A stretch of DNA of 21,111 nt from Chrysochromulina parva (GCA_002887195.1 PJAB01000761.1:1-21111), one strand, 5' to 3'. Counted from the stretch's first letter, positions 1 to 9,183 are shown. The notes: a model not told the origin generated them from the sequence alone. Translations and numbers: made by a program.

Positions 1-293
1 GGGTTTGCTGGGGGCGGCCTCTTCTGAGTCGGCCGCGGGGAGCGGTCGGCTTCGGGCTTGCGGCTGTTGAGTCGGCCGCGGCTTCGGTCGTCGCGCTGAC
101 GTGCGGGGTGTTTGTTGTTGGTGGGTTTGGTTGGTTGTGAGATTGGTCTGTGTGCCTTTGTGCTTCCGCGTGTCCCGTGTGTCCCGTGTGTGTCCCGGCT
201 CCCCCCGGTGTCTTTTTACCGGTACTGACACGTTTTACCGACCCCCACAGCACCTTTTGGTGTGCAGAGCACCTTGAGTGCAGAGTGAGTTTC
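1..293 (+). other. Upstream leader with probable 3' splice site at 250
   Basis: This is a GT-rich stretch without a recognisable coding exon. Around 224-250 there is a TACTGAC-like branch sequence, a pyrimidine run and CCCCCACAG, which together make a convincing intron 3' end at base 250. The frame of the downstream gene is open from 252, so either a 5' UTR intron ends here or an upstream exon outside the window supplies the N-terminus, possibly a signal peptide. The open frame continues to about 150, but that stretch begins at a GTG, not an ATG. Confidence 0.45.
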
Positions 294-3050
294 ATGACCA
301 TGCCTGAGAGCTGGGCCGTCAAGATAGGCGGCGCAGCAACCTTTGTCGGCGGTATCGCGAACGATGGCGCGGGCGGTGCTCTCTTGACGGGCGCTTCCAC
401 CGGCAACACCTCATTCGGCTTGCTGTCACTTACAAACGAAGGCAGGTCAGCCGCTTTCGTGCTGCATGTGACAGCGTCGGGCGCCATCGACTGGGTCATC
501 CAGGCGGCCAGTTCGACCTTCTATTCTTCTTACGGCAACGGCATCGCGCACGATGGCGCGGGCGGTGCTCTTGTGACGGGCTTCTTCACCGGCAGGGCAA
601 CGTTCGGCTTGCTGTCACTTACAAGCCAAGGCAGTGCCGACGCTTTCGTGATGCACGTGACGGCGTCGGGCGCCATTGACTGGGCCGTCCAGGCGGGCGG
701 CGTGTCCCAAGACACCGGCTACGGCATCGCGCACGATGGCACGGGCGGTGCTCTTGTTACTGGCTACTTCAGCGACAACGCATTGTTCGGCTCGACGTCA
801 CTCAGAAGCCAAGGTTTTTACGACGCCTTCGTGATGCACGTGACGGCGTCGGGCGCCATCGACTGGGCCGCCCAAACGGGCGGCAGGTCCGCCGATACAC
901 AAGTAGGCCAAGGCATCGCTCTCGATGGCGCGGGTGGTGCGTTTGTGACAGGCTACTCCAAGCGCGACGCATCGGCTTATGACGAAGCTTTCGTGATGCA
1001 CATGACGGCGAAAGGCGCGATCGACTGGGCCGTCCGGACGGGCGGCACGGGTCAGGTCCAGGGCCATGGCATCGCGCACGATGGCAAGGGAGGTGCTCTC
1101 GTGACGGGCTCTTTGTTTGGCAACGCATCGTTCGGCTCGAAGACGCTCACAAGCCGAGGCGATCGTGGCGACGCTTTCGTGATGCACGTGACGGAGTCGG
1201 GCACCATCAACTGGGTCATCCAGGCAAGCACCAAGATACACGGCTACGGAGGCCGCGGCATCGCACACGATGGCAAGGGAGGTGCTTTCGTGACGGGCTC
1301 TTTTACGGGCAACCCATCGTTCGGCTCGAAGACAAACATAAGCCGTGGCAGTGATGGCGACGCTTTCGTGATGCACGTGACGGCGTCGGGCACCATCGAC
1401 TGGGCCGTCCAGGCGAGCGACACAGCTCATGTCCAGGGCTCTTGCATCGCGCACGATGGCAAGGGAGGTGCTCTCGTGGCAGGCTCTTTGGTTGGCAGCG
1501 CATCATTCGGCTCGACGACACTCACAAGCAATGGGCTCCCAGCAGCCTCCTTTGCTGCTTCTTTTTTGGCGCCGTCATCCCCACCACTGCTGCCTTCGAC
1601 TCCACATCAAGCACCGACCCATGCACAGCCATGGAGCCCACCGCTCCCGTCCAATTTCATCTTTGACGTCGGCCTCAAGTGGCAGGGGGCTCTTTTCGCT
1701 AGTCTTTTGCTTCTAGCACTTCTAGCGTTGCTGTTCGCGTGCGTCTCGCGTCGCCGCATTCGCCGCCTGGCCGACAACTTTCGAGACTCGCGCGACCGCG
1801 CTCAGCTCGACCTGCATATGCTCAAACACCGCTTCGAAATTCAGACTTCTGCGCGATGCGAGAGCCTGCCTGAGGCTCCACAGCCACCGTCCGAGTCGCC
1901 ACCCAACTCGATCCCGCCCGGCCCTCCCACCTGTGGCGGCAGCAGTCTTTGTGGCGGCAGTAGTCTTTGTGGCAGCAATGGCGGTGGTGCTGGGAGTGAG
2001 CGGGGCCATTTTGGTGGTGACGGTAGCTCGGAGGTGGGCTCGGATGTGGGCTCGGAGACAGGCATGCCCTTGCGAGCTGCGAAGGCTTCTCTTGGGGATG
2101 CTTCTCTCGAAGTGATCGACGAAGAGCGACACGATGCTGTCCACAAGGGGGGGCGCTGGACCGTCGCTCACGACGAAGCCATCTTTCGCGCCGTGTTGCA
2201 GCACGGCACCGACTGGGACGTCGTGGCGGCAGCAGTTGGTACTCGCTCCGCAGACAGCGTTCGCAATCGCTGGCAGCGAATCAAGAATCGACAGTTGGAC
2301 TTCTCGATGGTTGCGAGCATTTCGTCGGGCGTGCAGCAGAGCAATGCGGACAGTGCGCCGGGCGTGCCCACCGCGAAGGTGCTCAATGCCGCCCCGAGTT
2401 TCTTTACGCCTCGAGAGGATGCCATTCTTCTGGAGGCGGCGGCACGCTTTGGCGAGCGATGGCGCAAGATTACTCAGCTCTTGCCGGGTCGTACCGAGAG
2501 CTCGGTACGTCATCGGCATGCGCGGCTCATGGAGCGGACGACCGTGCCAGAGCTCTGCCTGGTGCGGGCCACGCCGATGGCCCACGCGATGCCGATGCCG
2601 GTGGCGCTCGCTGTGCCGCTGCCATGGCCGCTGCCGTCTGCGGCCGCCGTGCCGCTGCCGTGGCCGCTGCCGTCTGCGGCCGCCGCACCGGGCGCTGTAC
2701 CGGCCGCTGTACCGGCCGCCGCACCGGCCGCCGCACCGGGCGTTGAAAAAGCTTTCAAGTGGAACTGGAAGACCAACACCACGCAGCAAATGCACTTTCC
2801 CCGCTCAGATGGCAGTTCGGTGCCGCTTCCCCTCGCGCCTGCGCCCCCGTGTGCCGCCGCCGCCGCGCCTGCCGTAGCGGCGCCGCGCAAGAGAAGCGGC
2901 GAGGTCGCCGGTATTGACCTATCCTCTGTCCCGGCCATTGCCGACACCATCGGACATGGCCCCGGTGCTGACGTCAACACCAGTACTGGTGACAGTCGGT
3001 CCAGTGACAGTCCTTCCGGCGACACGAGCTCCGGCGCGGTAGAGCTCTAG
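294..3050 (+). CDS. SBBP beta-propeller / transmembrane / twin Myb-SANT protein
   Basis: About 918 residues from the first ATG of the frame. Residues about 3-415 hold seven SBBP-type repeats of about 62 residues, each with a GIAHDGxGGALVTG core followed by FGS, AFVMHVTASGAIDW; seven is the number for a closed propeller. A Pro-rich linker leads to one hydrophobic helix at about 465-485, followed by a basic RRRIRR stop-transfer patch, which predicts the propeller outside or lumenal and the C-terminus cytosolic. Two Myb/SANT domains follow at about 619-668 (RWTVAHDEAIF, then DWDVVAAAVGTRSADSVRNRW) and 700-749 (FFTPREDAILLEAAARFG, then WRKITQLLPGRTESSVRHR). The tail is Ala/Pro-rich. Function is inferred only: possibly a membrane-tethered DNA-binding regulator released by proteolysis. 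No signal peptide is visible, so an upstream exon may be missing. An alternative is that two genes are read as one, but the frame is continuous throughout. Confidence 0.75.
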   Translation: MTMPESWAVKIGGAATFVGGIANDGAGGALLTGASTGNTSFGLLSLTNEGRSAAFVLHVTASGAIDWVIQAASSTFYSSYGNGIAHDGAGGALVTGFFTGRATFGLLSLTSQGSADAFVMHVTASGAIDWAVQAGGVSQDTGYGIAHDGTGGALVTGYFSDNALFGSTSLRSQGFYDAFVMHVTASGAIDWAAQTGGRSADTQVGQGIALDGAGGAFVTGYSKRDASAYDEAFVMHMTAKGAIDWAVRTGGTGQVQGHGIAHDGKGGALVTGSLFGNASFGSKTLTSRGDRGDAFVMHVTESGTINWVIQASTKIHGYGGRGIAHDGKGGAFVTGSFTGNPSFGSKTNISRGSDGDAFVMHVTASGTIDWAVQASDTAHVQGSCIAHDGKGGALVAGSLVGSASFGSTTLTSNGLPAASFAASFLAPSSPPLLPSTPHQAPTHAQPWSPPLPSNFIFDVGLKWQGALFASLLLLALLALLFACVSRRRIRRLADNFRDSRDRAQLDLHMLKHRFEIQTSARCESLPEAPQPPSESPPNSIPPGPPTCGGSSLCGGSSLCGSNGGGAGSERGHFGGDGSSEVGSDVGSETGMPLRAAKASLGDASLEVIDEERHDAVHKGGRWTVAHDEAIFRAVLQHGTDWDVVAAAVGTRSADSVRNRWQRIKNRQLDFSMVASISSGVQQSNADSAPGVPTAKVLNAAPSFFTPREDAILLEAAARFGERWRKITQLLPGRTESSVRHRHARLMERTTVPELCLVRATPMAHAMPMPVALAVPLPWPLPSAAAVPLPWPLPSAAAAPGAVPAAVPAAAPAAAPGVEKAFKWNWKTNTTQQMHFPRSDGSSVPLPLAPAPPCAAAAAPAVAAPRKRSGEVAGIDLSSVPAIADTIGHGPGADVNTSTGDSRSSDSPSGDTSSGAVEL
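349..1530 (+). repeat. Seven in-frame coding repeats of about 186 bp (SBBP blades)
   Basis: The GGCATCGCGCACGATGGC-like core recurs near 355, 541, 724, 913, 1069, 1257 and 1443. Spacing is about 186 bases, except one shorter unit of about 156. Nucleotide similarity is high, which suggests recent unit duplication or gene conversion between blades. Confidence 0.85.
2613..2745 (+). repeat. Coding minisatellite in the Myb protein tail
   Basis: Two 36-bp units at 2613-2648 and 2649-2684 encode VPLPWPLPSAAA twice. They are followed by 12-bp ACCGGCCGC-type units encoding Ala-Pro-Val repeats. The region is low complexity and probably length-variable. Confidence 0.8.
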
Positions 3051-3743
3051 TCGACGATCGTTCCGGCAAGGCGAACGTCGAAGGCACGTTGAGATTGACG
3101 CGCTGATGAGGGGGCTTGACGTTCGGATGACGTGGCATGGCAGCGCGGCGGTGCGGGCACGGTCGCGACTTGGCGGGCCGAGCGGTGTGAAGGGAGAGTG
3201 GGCGGGCTTCAAAGAGATCATGCGTGCGTGGATGGGCTTGCCTCATTTCACTCGAACGGAATCGGGATTATTGCGATATGAGGGACGCACATCGGTCGTT
3301 TAGTAGTCGTCGTTCAGGCCGAGCGTGTTGGGGACGCACCGCTGCGCTGTTCTGCGAGAGGCGGGCAGCGTCAGAGGTGCGGACGCGCGGCGATCCTGTG
3401 AGGCTTAGCCCCGCATAGTTAAACGGTTCGTAGTCCGGTCGCGGGTCGCCCGATATATAATTACAAACTCGACTGAAAATTCGACAAGGTAGCGCGCAAG
3501 CGCAACCGCCAACCCCGCAACCAAGCCATCTGCGAGTCGCGTCGACGATAGTGCCCAGCAGCGCCACCACGCAAATGCCTAACGGCGTAATTTTCCTAAA
3601 TGCAATAGAATTTGTTGCAGATAACACTAATAATCTAAGTTAACGTTTCAACTCAAAGATAACGTTTAACTATCTAATTCGCTCCACGGCGGCGTCCACG
3701 AGAGCATATGCGAGTCGAACCGTGGACGACGCTGGGCCCAAGC
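3051..3743. other. Convergent intergenic region, AT-richer core
   Basis: This lies between the stop codons of two convergent genes. About 3420-3690 is clearly more AT-rich than its surroundings (for example GATATATAATTACAAA and AATAGAATTTGTTGCAG), consistent with 3' UTR and polyadenylation sequence of one or both genes. No tRNA, coding exon or repeat could be supported. Confidence 0.5.
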
Positions 3744-6700
3744 TCAAATGGGTCGTCGCTCCCTGACGTATTTGCCATCGCGGCGCACGACGACTGTAAC
3801 GAACTCGCCCTCATCCATGCCCTCCTCGTAGAAGGCGTCCTCACTGGCGGGCGCCGCCAGCGAGACGGCCGCTTCCTTGACGGCGAAAGCGGAAGCCCTC
3901 GCGACACGTGCTAGCAGCCCGAGGCCACTTCCAGCCGCTTCCCTCAGACCGACTTTGAATCCGCTACCCTCTGCACTTTCGGGCGCAGCCGCCTCCGGTT
4001 CCGTTGCGCCGAGCACCGACGCCATCTCCCGATCCATCTCCGCGCTCCTCGCGGGTCGGAGCTCGAAGCTCACCTCGTAGCTCAATCCATCGCCGTGGTC
4101 CACGGGCACGTTGAGATCAGGCGACTCCACGACAAGCAGATTCCGCACAGGCTCGTCATCTCCGCCGAACCACGCGCTGGATCTTGTGGACGTGGTTGGA
4201 AGTGCACCTACGAAGCCGAGCGTGAGCACGTGGACCGCCACCCTACCATCGCAGCGCGCCCGTGACTGCACCACGAAGCGGTGGTGCAGCAGCTGCGGCG
4301 CCTGGTTCAACGCCTCGAGTGCTCTGAGCGCCGGCGAGATCGTCATCATCGGCAGTAGACGTTCAAACGTGGGCGCATCCACGCCAATCAGGGCTTCGAG
4401 AGCCGAGTTCAATGCCTCTCGTTGCGCCACCAGGGCTGCCTGCTCGATGCCCTGCGGCAAGGCGGACGTTTCATGTGACGGTTGGATCAGCGTGGCGCTC
4501 GTCGCACCCAACGGCTGGCAATAGATGGAGCCCGAGCAAAAGGCGCGCCCGACGTCCCGCAGCCGCTCGTTTGCATTCCCAAAGTCGTGCGCCGTCAACT
4601 TGAGCAGCCCTGGCCGACCCTCGGCCGCCGCCTCAGCCGCCACCTCAGCCGCCACCTCAGCCGCCGCCTCGGCCTGCTCTTTCGTCGCTGTCGACGGAGC
4701 GGCTGCCACGGAAACCACCGCCGCCCGTGGGGCACGTCGGACGTGCTCCGCACTGTAGTGCGTCGTGGCGCGCGGCATCACGAGGGCCACGGCTGCCGCA
4801 GTGACCTCAACAGTCACCCGCGCGCCTGTGGGTGACGCGGAAACCTCCTTCTTCGCCACATCCACGAAGGCACGGCTCGTTTGGTCCAGTGGCGGTTGAG
4901 CCTCCCTCATATGGATCGGAGGCAGCTCGCGCAGCGGCCGCTTGGGAGGCGTCGGCGTGAGCTGTAGCCGCGAGGGTGCGAGTCGAACCCGCGGCGGAGG
5001 CGAAGGGCCGGTGGGGCGGTCACGCATCTCGAGCGCGCACGCGGTCGTGCGACCACCGCACCGTGCCTCGGCTGGCGCCTTCCCGGCTCCCACAGACGGC
5101 CACACGGTGGCGGCCGATGCAGTGAAAGCAGCGGCCACGTGCACGGTCGCGGCGTTGGTTGCAGATGCGGCAGCACTGATGTCGAGTGTGATCACATCAT
5201 TCAGAGGTGGAGCATCGAGCGCGGCGCACCTGTGGGAACAGGACGCCGTGGTGAGCACTTGGATGCAGAGGCAGGGCATCGAGTGCAACCCACCCTCCAA
5301 AGATCCACAAGCGACGTGGCTCCGCCGACACGACGGCGCCGATGCAGCCCAAACGAGGTACTGGCGGCACTCCGCGGAACTCAAGCACTGACCATGCCCA
5401 ACGCGCCGTGTCGAGCAGAGCCACGTCACCGAGTGCCACTCGACCAGAGGGTCCTCCACACCCGCCAAACACCGCCATGTCGGAGTGGCCGAGGAGGACG
5501 GCGGTGTGTCGTGAGCGCGGTGCCGGTGGCACGCCGTGCACCAGCGGTTGGCCTACCTGTGGGGAAATGGAGCGCCGTGGTGAGCGCGGGTGCCACTGGG
5601 CGGCTTGCGTTCACCAGCGGTTGGCCTACCTGAAGCGTCGCCGCCATCCCCACGCCCGCCGCCACCGCCGCCGCGCCCGCCGCGCCGTCGCCACCGACCA
5701 GCTGCAGCCGATCCAGCGCCGCCGTGGGCACTCCCTCATGGGAGCCGCCGAAGAGGAGCACCTGATGAAGCATGCAATCAGCATGCAATCAGTCCGTGGG
5801 AGCCGCCGAAGAGGAGCACCTGATGAGCGAGGCAATCAGCCGCAATCAGCCGCCGAAGAAGAGCACCTCGACATCGTGTACGGCCACCGCGCTTGCACCC
5901 AGCCGCGCGGCCGGCGGCGCGGCCCCTGGGGCGAGGTGAACCGTTGGCAAACTCCATGAGCGACGCTCGAGGTGGAGGGCGTATAGAGCGTTTGAGTAGC
6001 TGCCACGCGGCTGCTGCAGCGGCGGCTGCGGCTGCGGCTGCGGCTGCGGCGGCTGCACGTGATGCCCTTCGGCACCGCCTCGTGCGTGGCGGCTGCTGCG
6101 GCTGCGCCGCGCGCTGAGGACACTCCCGCCGCCGTCGCCCTCAGCCATGAGCATCTCTGAAGGAGTGCCGCCGGCGACCGATGGCACGAAACCGCCAAAC
6201 ACGATCATCAGGTTGCCGAGCACCGCCGCACAGTGGCCCACCCGCGGCGGGGGCGCTGAACCCCTGACCTGTGGGGAGGGGAGGGGGTGCGCCGTGGTGA
6301 GCACTTGCATGCGCGAGGTGAATCGTCGGCCGACTCGATGAGCGCCATGATGAGCGCCGGACCTGCGGGTGGGACCATGAGGCGATGACTCCAGTTGGAG
6401 TACCACTCGCGGCCGCCATGGACGTCCTCGCGACAGCCGCCACCGTCGCGAGCAGACTCGTCGAGGCAAGTCCCACACCGCCAGTGACGACGTCGAGAGA
6501 CTCCGGCGTGATCTCGAGGGTATAGAGATCGGCGGAGATGCGCTTGCCATCGCCGCCGCCATAGACGATCAGGCGATCGCCCGCGAGCCCATGCGACCCT
6601 CCTGCCCCGCTGCCCGCTGCACCGCCCGCACCGCCGCCCGCGCCGCCACCCGCGCCGCCACTCTCAATGCAAATGAGGCTATGCGCGCGAAGCCGATGCG

Positions 6701-7490
6701 GAGGCGTGCCTGTCTGGCGTACCGGTAACCACTCGCGACGTGTCACATCAAAGACGTGGATGAGGGTGCCGCCGCCGCCGCCGCCGCCGCTACCGCCACC
6801 GTTACCGCCGCAACCGCCGCCGTTGTCGAACGTCGTCCGGCCGCCAACAAGGACAAAGACGGGGTGTGCGCGGGCTGCGCCGCCGCCGCCACAGCGAAGA
6901 GTCACAGCAACGGCCGCACCGCCCTCATGGCTCCACGCGTCGCCTCGTACCTCCGGGCTGCCCCAGCACGCGAGCCGCTCGCCCTCGCCGCGGTCGTGTG
7001 GTGGGCCCATCCTGACGCCGGTGTCGCGCGCGCTCGACATGGCGCTCATCGCATACTCTGGCGGCGGCGGCATTCCCAAATGAGTCAAGTTTGCCCATGG
7101 CGACGGCGCAGGCGGAGGCTGCACGCCACCTGGCACGGCCGTGGACCCGATGGTGACCTTCTCAAGATGCTTGAGGAAAGCAAGCGCGAGCCGGTCAACC
7201 ACGAAGTCGCTCTCGACGGGCTCGGCGCTGCTGCTGCTGCTGCTGCTGCTGCCGCCGCCGCTGCCGCCGCCGCCGCCGCCACCGCCGCGCTTGGGCAGCA
7301 GCCACTTGTCCCGCCCGCTCGGCTGCACCTCGTCCTTGAAGGCGTCCTCGTCCCCAATTTGCTTGTGCTTGCCCCCCTTCTTGAGCCGCTCGCGAGGCAG
7401 CGGCTCAGGTTCGTCGGCGGCGGCGGCCAGCGTCGACTGCCGCAGCTTGCTCGCCTTGCTGCTCGTCTTCTTCTCGCGTCCGTGGTACAT
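3744..7490 (-). CDS. Six-blade Kelch-repeat protein, five exons
   Basis: Proposed exons on the minus strand are 7490-6363, 6268-5867, 5761-5630, 5556-5294 and 5229-3744, giving about 1136 residues. The ATG at 7490 is the first in frame. The N-terminus is Lys-rich with a Gly/Ser tract at about residues 68-88. Six Kelch blades follow at about 195-655, each with the hydrophobic-G-G signature: VLVGGR, IVYGGG, IVFGGF, VLLFGG, AVFGGC and WIFGGC, plus PPxxR...H and Trp positions between them. Splicing joins the blades smoothly (e.g. WSHPQ|VRGSAPPPRVGH and IFG|G CAALDAPPLNDV). The remaining roughly 480 residues have Ala-rich stretches and no domain I recognise. Kelch propellers mostly bind proteins; the partner is unknown. 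All four introns are short (64-105 bases), and three or four of them show duplication footprints. The open frames at 3744-5468 and 5846-6562 are exons of this gene, not separate genes. Confidence 0.8.
5230..5293 (-). other. Kelch gene intron 4 (64 nt)
   Basis: Phase 2. The donor is GGAGG|GTGGGT and the acceptor TTCCCACAG|GTGCGCC. The first 31 bases align without gaps with the next exon start at 23 positions. It contains CAAGTGCTCACCACGGCG, shared with intron 1. Splicing restores IFGG-CAALDAPPLN. Confidence 0.8.
5557..5629 (-). other. Kelch gene intron 3 (73 nt), a near-copy of the following exon start
   Basis: Phase 0. The donor is CAG|GTAGGC and the acceptor CCCCACAG|GTAGGC. The first 22 bases of the intron match the first 22 bases of the next exon at 21 positions (GTAGGCCAACCGCTGGTG and onward). 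Weaker similarity continues to GCGCTCAC, the likely branch region. Confidence 0.85.
5762..5866 (-). other. Kelch gene intron 2 (105 nt) with triplicated boundary
   Basis: Phase 0. The donor is GAG|GTGCTC and the acceptor CATCAG|GTGCTC. GTGCTCYTCTTCGGCGGCT occurs three times: at the intron start (5866), mid-intron after another ATCAG (5819) and at the start of the next exon (5761). The mid-intron acceptor would run into a stop (VLLFGGSHGLIAC then TGA), so the 5762 acceptor is preferred. CTGATTGC occurs four times inside the intron. Confidence 0.8.
6269..6362 (-). other. Kelch gene intron 1 (94 nt)
   Basis: Phase 0. The donor is CAG|GTCCGG and the acceptor CCCCACAG|GTCAGG. The interior holds CAAGTGCTCACCACGGCG before a C/T tract, an element also found in intron 4 and largely in intron 3. 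The first 12 intron bases match the first 12 bases of the next exon at 9 positions, then similarity is lost. Confidence 0.8.
7227..7287 (-). repeat. Coding trinucleotide tract (poly-Gly then poly-Ser)
   Basis: On the plus strand this is a GCT run followed by a GCC-rich run. On the minus strand it encodes Gly and Ser tracts near the N-terminus of the Kelch protein. Replication slippage and length variation are likely. Confidence 0.85.
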
Positions 7491-8238
7491 CGTCGATCTT
7501 CTTACATGTCCTGGGGACCTCGGTCCATCCCTGTCTGTGTGGGTTTTGTTTCTTTGGCATGTACAGTACTACTTGTACGGGAGGGGGGGTAGGGGGAAGG
7601 GGGATTTTGTGGTGGGTGCTCGTCGAGCGCAACCGAATACTGCCCGCGTGTAGGCGACTTGTATTAACCCGCCAAACACACATCAAGTGGTGGGATGCTG
7701 GGATCGGGGTTCGGGACGCCAAATGGGCGCAACATCTCCACTCCGTAGCAACAAGCGTAGCAAGCTCCGTACGCGAGCTCGGGCACGTCGTCGTCTGCCA
7801 GGTCGAGCTCTTCATTGCCAGTGTAGACCAGGCCACTACAAGGAACAGACTGTCAACTGCGAGACGAAGCTTGCCACTTGTCCCCCTCGATGATGAGTCT
7901 GGTCGACGACGACGAGCTGCTGCAAGAACATGGGGACGACGGTCCAATTCGGCGCGCCCCAAAGGTAGGCGACGGCGAAGTGGTTGTTGAGTTGGCATTT
8001 AGTCTTGCTGCCGGGAATGGGCGCAGCGGTAGCCGTCGCTTGCTTTGCTCTTGTGTAAAACCTGCCCGCCTTGAACGCTTGAAGTTGTTCGGCGGGCGGG
8101 AACCGTCCGAAGGGAAGCCGATTGTCTGCCCACTCGCCGTGCTCCGGTTCAGTGGCGGTCCTTCAGGCAACTCCACTCCCATCATCTCTCCGGGAACATC
8201 GCCAGGAGGTCCTGACGGTAGGTCTGGTGGAAGCCCCT
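7491..8238. other. Intergenic region upstream of the Kelch gene
   Basis: This holds the presumed promoter and 5' UTR of the minus-strand Kelch gene. A G-rich run lies at about 7580-7605 (GGGAGGGGGGGTAGGGGG). Open frames on both strands here have no recognisable domain and look like GC-driven chance frames. I see no further element. Confidence 0.4.
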
Positions 8239-9183
8239 CTACAACTTACCCTCTGAGCAGCCTCGCCCGGGCTCGAAGCCGGCATTGCACCACGGCCGCA
8301 TGCGCGCAAAGACCTCGGCGCACTCAGGCAGAATGGCGCCGACCACCATCTTCCACAAATGCGCCTGGATCCAGATCTCTCGCCAGCCGCTAAGCTTGCA
8401 TCGATCCTTGCCCGGCTTCGGTATCAATGTCGCGTGCCATGTCGTCCAACTCGTAGGGAAGGAAAAAGGTAGCCGCCACCTTGGTTGCGATAGACTCGGC
8501 GAAGAGCTTGGCGAGCTCGGGCCCACCCTGCTTGATGAGCACGATGTTGAACTAGTCGAGGCCGGTCGCCAGCTTCTCTTGGCGAAGAGCTTGGCGAGCT
8601 CGGGCCCACCCTGCTTGATGAGCACGATGTTGAACTCGTCGAGGCCGGTCGCCAGCTTCTCTTTGACGAACTTGGACAACTGCATCACCCGTTCAGGCGT
8701 GAGCACGCGCTGTAGCAACTCGAGCACGCGCCGGTCGGTGCACCTCTCGCCCGTCTCGTTGAACTCCAGCTGGTACTCGCCAGTCCAGTACTCGTAGACC
8801 TTGTCCTTGTCGCCCTCTGACGCGTCCGTCGCGTCGATGACCAAACGAAGCCTGTCGCGCCATACCTGATCCTCAATGACGCGCCCCCGCCGCGCGCGCT
8901 GCTCCTCAGTTTGCACGCCCTGCGGAGCAGCCGCCTCGCCGCTAACGTCGGGCTCGATCTCCATGTCGTCGCCGTTGGGCTCCGCATGCGCCTTGGGCTT
9001 CTCTGCAACCGAGTCGAAGACCGCGGCGCGCCCACTGGTGCTTCTCGCTCCGTCCGCTCGCTCCGGCGCCCTCCTCCCCTGCTGCGGCCTCGCTGTCGCC
9101 CTTCGCTGCCAAGCCAACAAGCGCACGATCAGCCTCGCCGTCGACGGGTGAAATGGATGCGTCAGCATCAGCGCCACGCTCAT
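8239..9183 (-). pseudogene. Decayed reverse-transcriptase (non-LTR-like) relic
   Basis: The minus-strand frame first reads EYWTGEYQLEFNETGE, ERVMQLSKFVKEKLATGLDE and FNIVLIKQGGPELAKLFA. Further on it reads TLIPKPGKDR, GWREIWIQAHLWKMV and NAGFEPGRGCSEGKL. These match the start of reverse-transcriptase domains in order: the KAxGLDxF-like lead-in, the LIPKPGK block, the RPI/K block and the QAGFxxGRGC block. The catalytic YxDD block is not present downstream, so the domain is truncated after its first third. The frame shifts between the two halves because of an 83-bp tandem duplication, one copy of which also carries a stop in the original frame (CTAG). The 5' part is acidic and of unknown type. 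It is clearly non-functional; family assignment beyond an RT of LINE-like type is inference. Confidence 0.65.
8498..8663. repeat. 83-bp tandem duplication inside the RT relic
   Basis: Copies at 8498-8580 and 8581-8663 differ at a single base (A at 8553, C at 8636). Since 83 is not a multiple of 3, the duplication frameshifts the coding frame. The near-identity indicates a recent event. Confidence 0.95.

Noticed and set aside
150..293. N-terminal extension of the SBBP-Myb frame
   Set aside because: The open frame starts at GTG, is Cys/Pro-rich with no propeller similarity, and is crossed by a convincing intron 3' end at 250.
3405..3470. Possible tRNA (GTTAAACGGTTCGTAGTCC)
   Set aside because: The T-arm-like piece lacks a proper TTCGANNC loop, and no acceptor or anticodon stems could be paired.
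3744..5468. A separate 574-residue minus-strand gene
   Set aside because: Its first codon is TTG and its start overlaps other Kelch exons in a different frame; it is the last exon of the Kelch gene from 5229 down.
5846..6562. A separate 238-residue Kelch gene
   Set aside because: Only the part from 6268 to 5867 matches Kelch blades; the rest is intron and out-of-frame exon, and splice sites join it to its neighbours.
6756..7592. Long Ala-rich plus-strand open frame
   Set aside because: It is antisense to Kelch exon 1; its Ala tracts are the complement of Gly/Ser codon repeats.
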